From the NCBI GenBank assembly GCA_903860995.1, contig CAIOSS010000594.1:1-8073 (forward strand): DNA of 8,073 nt, given 5' to 3'. The translations under genes were made by a program, and so were the position numbers. The first letter of the stretch is position 1; each line of letters begins with the position of its first letter. This DNA comes from an uncultured delta proteobacterium. GTDB lineage: Bacteria; Myxococcota_A; Polyangia; Polyangiales; Ga0077539. This document shows positions 1 through 4,916 of the stretch, piece after piece. The notes beneath the pieces are model-generated. The model searched no databases. It was not told the DNA's origin and worked only from the letters and a program-made list of their open reading frames with translations.

Positions 1-174
1 ATGATGCCCTTCGAGGTGCTCGGCACCCGCTTCCGCGCGATGGAGTGGCTGCCCCCCGGCTCGACGCTGCTCTCGTCGCTCGCGACGGGCCACGCCTACG
101 CCGCGGTGTCTTCAGCCCGCTTCCCCGATGGGGAGCTGCGCGGCCAGATGCTCCGCGTCGGCCCCCCGCGCTGA
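1..174 (+). CDS. CHRD-domain protein, C-terminal fragment
   Basis: The plus strand reads in frame 1 from the window edge to a TGA at 172-174, giving 57 residues. The C-terminal part (LATGHAYAAVSSARFPDGEL, then RGQM) matches the end of CHRD domains (chordin-type), whose last strands typically read G-x-x-Y-V-x-V-H-T-x-x-x-P-x-G-E-I-R-G-Q. The domain is normally about 110-130 residues, so the start almost certainly lies left of the window; the two ATG codons at 1-6 are probably internal. Bacterial CHRD proteins are mostly exported or cell-surface proteins of poorly defined function. No signal peptide can be checked here. The gene converges on the minus-strand hypothetical gene, with only 5 bases between the two stop codons. 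The family call is fairly sure; the role is unknown. Confidence 0.72.
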   Translation: MMPFEVLGTRFRAMEWLPPGSTLLSSLATGHAYAAVSSARFPDGELRGQMLRVGPPR

Positions 175-179
175 GCCGC

Positions 180-527
180 CTACGCCCCGCCGAGCGCGCG
201 CCGCGGCCGGTCGATGGCGGGCCAGCGGAGGGCGGCCTCCACCTGCTGCGGCGGGACGATCACGTCGCCGTCGTCGAAGAGCTTGAACACCAGCAGCGCG
301 TGCAGCAGCGCGAGGTGGCGCGCGTCGAGGGCCTCGGGGTGCGCGCGGGCGTAGTCCTCGTCGAAGGTGTAGCCCGCGTCGATGCGCGTCGGGCTGACGA
401 GCACCCACTGGGTGAGGTGCTCGTCGGCGCGGGCGACCGCGCCGGGCGGCGGGTCGTCGGGGAGCTCGTCGAGGGTGGGCGCGACGTGTCGCTCGGGGTC
501 GAGCACGAACCGTACGCGGCGCGTCAT
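180..527 (-). CDS. hypothetical protein, 115 aa, coupled to the MFS gene
   Basis: ATG at 527-525 and TAG at 182-180. The protein is small and soluble-looking, with no membrane segment or signal peptide. It is rich in Asp, Pro, Arg and Ala. I do not recognise a family. Visible features are an acidic Pro-rich stretch (about 18-29), a likely alpha-helical core rich in Leu, Ala and His (about 55-83), and a short FDDGDVIVPPQQV segment (85-97). The start lies 4 bases after the TGA of the MFS transporter (534-532). No Shine-Dalgarno sequence precedes it, so translation probably depends on reinitiation by ribosomes finishing the MFS gene. The amino-acid mix looks like normal protein rather than the Arg/Pro/Gly-rich products of shadow frames. 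That and the tight spacing are the main reasons to call it real. Confidence 0.66.
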   Translation of the reverse strand: MTRRVRFVLDPERHVAPTLDELPDDPPPGAVARADEHLTQWVLVSPTRIDAGYTFDEDYARAHPEALDARHLALLHALLVFKLFDDGDVIVPPQQVEAALRWPAIDRPRRALGGA

Positions 528-531
528 CGGG

Positions 532-1848
532 TCAGCGCGCGAGCGAGGCGACCGCGGGCTGCGAGCTGCGCGGCGCGGGCGAGGAGTTGAGGGCCGCCGG
601 GGCGCGGAAGGCCACCCAGGCCGAGGCGCCGAGGAGCGCGAAGGCGATGGCCGCGACCCACGCGGTGCCCGAGAAGGTCGCGTGGAGCGACGAGGCCTCG
701 ACGGCGCGGCCGAAGAGCGGGGACATCGCGGCGAAGAGCAGCCGGCGGCCCATGCCCTCGACGGAGAGCAGCGTGGCGCGGTCGCGCGGGCCCTCGATGA
801 TGCGGTTCATGAGGGCGCGCATGAGGGGCGAGAACACCCCGAAGGCGCTGGCGAGCAGCACCATGAGCACGATGCAGAGGGTGCCGTGGGCCTCGCCCAT
901 GAGCAGGTACGCGGCCGTGAGGCCGACGCCCAGCGAGACGGCGATGGTGCGCGAGCGCACCCGAGCGAAGAGGGACCCCACGCTGCCGGCGACGAGCGCG
1001 GTGCCCACCTCCTTGGCGGCCGCCAGCAGGCCCATGGTGAGCACGGTGTGCTGGAGCCACGCGCCGTGGAGGTGCGCCTCGATGTGCGGCTGGTCGGCGA
1101 AGAGCGAGAGGCGCAGGAGGACGAAGGCGACGGCGCCGAAGGCCACGATGCTGGAGAGGCGGCCGTCGGTGCGTAGCGTGTGGAAGGCGCGGCTCAGGTG
1201 GTCGGCGACGTGGCCCTCGTGCAGGGAGGTGCGCTCGGGGAGGGTGAGCGCGACGACGCCCGCGATGGCCGTGGTGAGCGCCGTGAGCACGAAGACCGCG
1301 GCGGGGTGGACGTACTGGTAGACGATCGCGCCGACGAGCACCGCGACGAGGTTGCCGACGCCCTTGGCGGCGGTGGACCAGCCCTCCCAGCGAGGGTAGA
1401 GCGCGACCTGACGCCTGGCCGCGAGGTGGTCGTAGAGGTAGGCCGAGTCGGCGCCCGAGGAGAGCGACATCGAGAGCGCGCAGAGGACGTTGGCCGCGGC
1501 GAAGGCGCTGAATGAGTGCCCGAGGATGAAGAGCAGGCAGGCCAGGGACATCATGAAGCCGCCGGCGCTCATGGCGACCCGGCGGCCGTAGCGGTCGGCG
1601 AGCATGCCGGTGGGCACCTCGAAGGCGACCGCGGCGACGCAGAACACCACGTTGAGATCGAAGACGTCGGCGACGGAGAGGCCGCGGCGCTGGAGGTAGT
1701 AGACCTGGAAGGGCGCGAAGGCCCACGTGAGCGCGAGCGTGCGGTACGCGAGGTACGCGAGGAGAGGACGACGCTGGAGCCACGACCAGATCACGGAGAG
1801 GGATGCCATCCTACGCGGGGCGTTCGCGGAATCCAGTTTGGAGCCCAT
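532..1848 (-). CDS. major facilitator superfamily (MFS) transporter
   Basis: A 438-residue polytopic membrane protein, of typical length for a 12-helix MFS carrier. Hydrophobic segments lie at about 28-51, 62-83, 91-110, 113-134, 163-181, 183-202, 231-250, 266-288, 300-317, 323-345, 366-382 and 391-414. MFS motif A is clear between helices 2 and 3 (GMLADRYGRR, residues 81-90). The SGADSAYLYD stretch (131-140) after helix 4 resembles a common drug/metabolite-efflux-like MFS subgroup. The substrate cannot be told from sequence. The C-terminus (from about 417) is a short Ser/Pro/Ala tail. The start is uncertain: ATG at 1848 has no Shine-Dalgarno sequence, and a second ATG at 1809 (residue 14) has AGG only 1 base upstream, too close to help. 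An 82-base gap separates it from the upstream RNA methyltransferase gene. The 115-aa hypothetical gene follows after 4 bases. Confidence 0.9.
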   Translation of the reverse strand: MGSKLDSANAPRRMASLSVIWSWLQRRPLLAYLAYRTLALTWAFAPFQVYYLQRRGLSVADVFDLNVVFCVAAVAFEVPTGMLADRYGRRVAMSAGGFMMSLACLLFILGHSFSAFAAANVLCALSMSLSSGADSAYLYDHLAARRQVALYPRWEGWSTAAKGVGNLVAVLVGAIVYQYVHPAAVFVLTALTTAIAGVVALTLPERTSLHEGHVADHLSRAFHTLRTDGRLSSIVAFGAVAFVLLRLSLFADQPHIEAHLHGAWLQHTVLTMGLLAAAKEVGTALVAGSVGSLFARVRSRTIAVSLGVGLTAAYLLMGEAHGTLCIVLMVLLASAFGVFSPLMRALMNRIIEGPRDRATLLSVEGMGRRLLFAAMSPLFGRAVEASSLHATFSGTAWVAAIAFALLGASAWVAFRAPAALNSSPAPRSSQPAVASLAR

Positions 1849-1930
1849 CTACGCCGCACGAAATCTGCACCCTATCAGGAAGCACCGCGGCCGGAGACGT
1901 GGGCGGGTGTCGGTTGGCGGAGGCCCGGGG
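1849..1930. other. 82-base intergenic gap upstream of the MFS gene
   Basis: This non-coding gap between the SpoU methyltransferase stop and the MFS start contains a less GC-rich patch at about 1860-1880. That would suit a promoter for the MFS gene, but I could not pair convincing -35 and -10 boxes. A short inverted repeat (aggcc at 1921-1925, ggcct at 1934-1938) straddles the methyltransferase stop codon. It is not followed by a T-run in the direction of transcription, so I do not call a terminator. Confidence 0.4.
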
Positions 1931-2371
1931 TCAGGCCTTGAGGGCCCGGTCGTAGAGAACGACCGTGGCGGCCATCGCGACGTTGAGGGGGTAGGCGCCC
2001 GGCAGGATCACCGTGTCGTGCTGGCGCATCACGGCGTCCGGGAGGGTGCCGTCCTCGGGGCCGAGGAGGTACACGGCGCGGGCCGGGTGCTGGTAGGTGC
2101 GGATGTCGAAGGCCCCCGGGGTGAGCTCGACGCAGACCAGGCGTGCGTTCACCGGGATCGCGCCGATGAAGTGCTCCAGCGTCGTGAAGTGGAAGAGCGG
2201 CAGCGTGAGCTCGGCGCGGATCGAGCTCTGCTCCTGCGGGTTGCGCGTGCCTACGCTGAACACGAAGCTGGCGCCGAAGACCCGCGCGGTGCGGATGAGC
2301 GCGCCGAAGTTGTGGGTGCGCTTGACGTTGTAGATCCCGACGCCGACGAAGCCGTTGTCCGGGCTCTTCAA
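1931..2371 (-). CDS. SpoU/TrmH-family (SPOUT) RNA 2'-O-methyltransferase
   Basis: A 146-residue, single-domain SPOUT methyltransferase predicted to transfer a methyl group from S-adenosylmethionine to a ribose 2'-OH in tRNA or rRNA. All three SpoU motifs are visible. Motif 1 is N-F-G-A-L-I-R-T-A (21-29, with N21 and R27). Motif 2 is LLGPEDGTLP (102-111). Motif 3 is LPGAYPLNVAMAATVVLYDR (123-142, with N130), the part of the trefoil knot that binds SAM. The opening, with GVGIYN followed by N-x-G, fits a small SpoU subgroup close to TrmL in size; the RNA target cannot be named. Motif 3 has Pro where Ser is usual before Leu-Asn. The start is a TTG at 2371-2369 that overlaps the TGA of the FkbM gene (2370-2368) by the TTGA arrangement, so the two are probably co-translated. 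A weak GGGGA lies 3 bases upstream. Confidence 0.88.
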   Translation of the reverse strand: MKSPDNGFVGVGIYNVKRTHNFGALIRTARVFGASFVFSVGTRNPQEQSSIRAELTLPLFHFTTLEHFIGAIPVNARLVCVELTPGAFDIRTYQHPARAVYLLGPEDGTLPDAVMRQHDTVILPGAYPLNVAMAATVVLYDRALKA

Positions 2372-3156
2372 CGGTCCCCGGCGGTGTCCGGGCGGAGGGT
2401 GTCGGCGAGGTGCTCGAGCACGCGGATGGTCTCGCTGCGCCGCACCTGGAGCCGCGCGTTGGCCTCCGCCTCCTGCTCAGGGGTGCACCACGCGACGCCC
2501 TTCCGGAACTCCAGGCGCCGCGGGATGAAGGTCGCGTAGCACTGGTAGAACGCGCTGTTGGACGGGTAGTACGCCGGGTCGGTGAGGTCGAAGAGTGCGA
2601 AGCCCTGGCCCTGCATGAAGCTCAGCAGCTCGGTGAGGTTGTCGCGCTCGAAGAACACCTGGATCTCGGCCACGACCACCGTGGCCTGCTCGAGGGTCTT
2701 CAGGCTGCCGCGCAAGACGTCGAGCTCCGAGCCCTGCACGTCGAGCTTGACGATGTACGGGCCCGCAAGGCCCCGCTCGGCGACGAGCGAGTCGAGGGTG
2801 GTGAGGCGCACCTTGCGGGTCTCGGCGTAGAGCTCGGGCTGCACCCCGACCAGGTGCGTGTTGTAGAAGGTCGGGTCGACCCGGAGGGCCACCTCGCCCT
2901 CGACGCACGAGAGCGCCGTGATGGCGTAGTCGGTGCCAAACGCGCGCTTCAGCTTCTCGTAGATGGGCGCGTTCTCCTCCATCGCGTCGACGAAGAAGTG
3001 CCGCGCCGGGATGAACAGCTTGTAGAGGTGCCGGGTGACGAAGAAGCTGCCCTCCGCGGCGCCGATGTCGATGAGCGTGGCGCCGCTGAACCCCTGCCGC
3101 TCCAGCAGCGTGAGGCTCGCGACGTAGGTGTTGCGTTGGATGGTGGGGATCGTCAT
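2368..3156 (-). CDS. FkbM-family SAM-dependent methyltransferase
   Basis: A 262-residue class I (Rossmann-fold) methyltransferase of the FkbM family, whose characterised members mostly O-methylate sugars or polyketide-type hydroxyls. The SAM-binding motif I is IDIGAAEGSF (29-38). The acidic end of the next strand is VDAME (56-60). The family signature follows: TTLDSL (119-124), then KLDVQGSELDVLRG (137-150), equivalent to the usual K-I-D-V-E-G-x-E-x-x-V-L-x-G. There is no signal peptide or membrane segment, so it should be cytoplasmic. The C-terminal stretch (about 225-262) is charged and helical-looking. The substrate is unknown; a cell-surface or secreted glycan is a guess. The ATG at 3156-3154 has no recognisable Shine-Dalgarno sequence. 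It lies 60 bases after gspN and overlaps the following SpoU gene by 4 bases. Confidence 0.87.
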   Translation of the reverse strand: MTIPTIQRNTYVASLTLLERQGFSGATLIDIGAAEGSFFVTRHLYKLFIPARHFFVDAMEENAPIYEKLKRAFGTDYAITALSCVEGEVALRVDPTFYNTHLVGVQPELYAETRKVRLTTLDSLVAERGLAGPYIVKLDVQGSELDVLRGSLKTLEQATVVVAEIQVFFERDNLTELLSFMQGQGFALFDLTDPAYYPSNSAFYQCYATFIPRRLEFRKGVAWCTPEQEAEANARLQVRRSETIRVLEHLADTLRPDTAGDR

Positions 3157-3170
3157 CGTCGAGGGGACGG

Positions 3171-3200
3171 ATAGGACCGCTCCAGGCCCGGGGCGGTCAA
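3171..3200 (-). promoter_or_regulatory. candidate sigma-70-like promoter for fkbM-spoU
   Basis: Read on the minus strand, TTGACC (3200-3195, 5 of 6 to the TTGACA consensus) is followed by an 18-base spacer and TCCTAT (3176-3171, only 3 of 6 to TATAAT). Transcription would begin roughly 7 bases before the ATG at 3156. Such a short leader would fit the missing Shine-Dalgarno sequence. A perfect 6-base inverted repeat (3175-3180 with 3193-3198, loop of 12) lies over the spacer and could be an operator or an mRNA hairpin after gspN. The -10 match is weak, so this is tentative. Confidence 0.28.
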
Positions 3201-3216
3201 GCGCCTCGCGCGCGGA

Positions 3217-4278
3217 TCAGGGCGAGAAGCCCGCGGGCATCGCGGCGCCGGGCGTGGTGGCCTGCGCGCGGGAGTCGGGCGGGCAGTTGATGGAGCGCTC
3301 GAAGGTGCCGCTGCAGCGGAAGGCGAAGAGCCCGTCGGGCCTGCGCGCGCGGCGCAGGTCGGGGGCCATGTCCATCACGGACATGATGCGCCCGGCCTGC
3401 TCGCTCTTGGCGCGGTAGACGTCCGTGAGCCGGAAGCGCAGCCCGAGGTTGAGCGCGCTGTCGGCGAAGTTGGGCCGCAGGTCGATGCGGCCGTCGATCT
3501 GGAGGTCGAACTCCTCGGAGTGTGCGCCCACCCGGGTGAAGGTCACCACGCCGCGGCGGATGTCCGCGCTGGCCTCGAGCCGACCCGCGCGGATCTGCTC
3601 GATGGTGACGCCGCCAAAGTGGGGGATCTGGAACTGCGTGCGGCCGTCGCCCACGGTGAGCCGCTCGGTGGTGAGCCGCACGCTCCCCTCCGAGCGCGCG
3701 ACCTCGCCGTCGGGGATGTCGACGGTGACCGTGCCCGACAGGCTGCCGCCGAGCGGCAGGCCGACCATCGAGACCAGCGGCGCGACCTGGCCCAGGCCGA
3801 CGCTGTCGAAGGTGAGCTCGAAGGCGCGCAGGGGGGAGATGCGCGGCGTGGCGGGGGGGCCGAGCGCGACGGAGGCGCTGCCCTCGACGGACCCGCCCAT
3901 GCCCAGCATCGAGAACGAGAGGTTGGCCCGCTGCGCGAGCAGCGCGAAGACCGAGAGCCGCAGGCGGAGCTTGTCGATGCTCATCGAGACGGGCCGGTCG
4001 GTGGAGCGCTGCGGGAGGAAGGTGACGCGGACGTCGCGGGCCTCCACGCCGGGCAGGAAGGTCGGGGAGAGCGACCCGATGGCGAGCTCCATGTTGGAGG
4101 GCGTGGGGCGCCCGGAGGGCGACACGCGCGGCGCCTCGGCGGCGGCCACGATGGCCTCGCGCAGCCGGTCCCACGGGAACGTGGCGTAGAGGAACACCAC
4201 GAAGAAGAAGAGGAAGAACAGCGGGTACCCGATCACCCGCAGAATGATCGGCCGGAGGGCCAGCAGTCGCTCCTTCAT
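3217..4278 (-). CDS. gspN: type II secretion system protein GspN (large AsmA-like type)
   Basis: A 353-residue protein with a short cytoplasmic start, one strongly hydrophobic membrane anchor (about 14-33, including FFLFFFVVFL) and a long beta-rich, probably periplasmic region. This is the layout of the GspN family found in T2SS clusters of Leptospira and myxobacteria, which resembles AsmA-type domains and is larger than enterobacterial GspN. The repeated short beta segments (for example VEARDVRVTFLP at 78-89, VGLPLGGSLSGTVTVDIP at 172-189, FDLQIDGRIDLRP at 257-269) fit that fold. GspN is an accessory T2SS component whose exact job is not settled. Two cysteines near the end (C322, C332) could form a disulphide. 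The ATG at 4278-4276 overlaps the gspM TGA by 4 bases (ATGA). AGGA at 4291-4288, 9 bases upstream, supports the start. Confidence 0.82.
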   Translation of the reverse strand: MKERLLALRPIILRVIGYPLFFLFFFVVFLYATFPWDRLREAIVAAAEAPRVSPSGRPTPSNMELAIGSLSPTFLPGVEARDVRVTFLPQRSTDRPVSMSIDKLRLRLSVFALLAQRANLSFSMLGMGGSVEGSASVALGPPATPRISPLRAFELTFDSVGLGQVAPLVSMVGLPLGGSLSGTVTVDIPDGEVARSEGSVRLTTERLTVGDGRTQFQIPHFGGVTIEQIRAGRLEASADIRRGVVTFTRVGAHSEEFDLQIDGRIDLRPNFADSALNLGLRFRLTDVYRAKSEQAGRIMSVMDMAPDLRRARRPDGLFAFRCSGTFERSINCPPDSRAQATTPGAAMPAGFSP

Positions 4279-4916
4279 CGACGGTCATCCTGGCGACGCT
4301 CGGCGTCGCTGTTGCCGGTGCCGCCGGCGTTGCCGGTGCCGCCGGTGCCCGCGGCGCGGTTGCCCTCCGCGGTGCGATCCCAGGTGGTGATCACGAGGTC
4401 GTCGATGTCGTACTTGTTGGCCTCGCCGAAGCGCCGCCGGATGCGCACCGACGAGATCGCGACCGGGAAGGCCGCCGAGTCGATGCGCTCGAAGAAGTCC
4501 GCGAGGGCCTCCAGGCTGACCTGCCGCAGCCGGATGGACACGCTCCGCTGCGTGAAGCGCGGGCCCGCCGGGGTGGGCGGCCGGTCCTGCGCCTCGGCGA
4601 CCTGCACGCTGGCCGCGTGGGCCTGCTCCTCGACGTAGCTCGTGAGGGCCGGCGCCCGGACGCGGTACCGCGCCAGCATCGCGTCGCGGCGCTGGTTGCG
4701 CGCGGCGATGCGTGGGCGCGAGCGCTGGATGAAGCGCAGCGCCTCGACCATCTCCGCACGCTCGTCGTCGATCGCGTCGAGCCGGCGCTTGGACCACATC
4801 CAGAAGCCCAGGAACACCAGCGTGACGAACACCGCCGAGAGCGCGATGAGCAGCCGCTTCTCGCGCGGGGACAGCCCCGCGAACGCCCCTCGGACCGTAC
4901 TAAGCGCCGCCGCCAC
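4275..4916 (-). CDS. gspM: type II secretion system protein GspM
   Basis: A 213-residue bitopic inner-membrane protein. It starts with a short cytoplasmic segment carrying the GspM-like LSPREKRLL (15-23), then one membrane helix (about 21-41), a likely coiled coil (about 44-80) and a ferredoxin-like periplasmic domain (about 85-180). GspM partners GspL in the assembly platform that couples the cytoplasmic ATPase to pseudopilus growth. The start is a GTG at 4916-4914, chosen because a strong Shine-Dalgarno sequence AGGGAGG (4928-4922) sits 5 bases upstream. The gene overlaps the end of gspL by 17 bases and gspN by 4. The last 30 residues (about 184-213) are an unusual Gly/Thr-rich tail encoded by an 18-base tandem repeat, followed by a charged end. 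The call rests on topology, the motif and the position between gspL and gspN. Confidence 0.88.
   Translation of the reverse strand: MAAALSTVRGAFAGLSPREKRLLIALSAVFVTLVFLGFWMWSKRRLDAIDDERAEMVEALRFIQRSRPRIAARNQRRDAMLARYRVRAPALTSYVEEQAHAASVQVAEAQDRPPTPAGPRFTQRSVSIRLRQVSLEALADFFERIDSAAFPVAISSVRIRRRFGEANKYDIDDLVITTWDRTAEGNRAAGTGGTGNAGGTGNSDAERRQDDRR
4311..4346. repeat. 18-base tandem repeat, two copies, in the gspM tail
   Basis: Two adjacent copies (4311-4328 and 4329-4346) differ only in the last base (17 of 18 identical). In the gspM frame they encode two six-residue units, TGGTGN and AGGTGN, with a further partial GTGGTG-like stretch beside them. The unit is a multiple of three, so gain or loss of copies keeps the frame. 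Confidence 0.85.

Noticed and set aside
524..1783. Minus-strand open frame (419 codons) alongside the MFS gene
   Set aside because: Arg/Pro/His-rich shadow of the MFS frame, without membrane segments.
1849..1890. Promoter for the MFS gene in the less GC-rich patch
   Set aside because: A TAGGGT-like -10 can be found, but the sequence 16-18 bases upstream does not resemble a -35 box, so no specific promoter is called.
1921..1938. Inverted repeat at the SpoU stop codon as a terminator
   Set aside because: The stem is only 5 bases, it overlaps the stop codon and no T-run follows in the direction of transcription.
3229..3238. Perfect 10-base palindrome GCCCGCGGGC
   Set aside because: It lies inside the gspN coding region and is short enough to be expected by chance in DNA this GC-rich.
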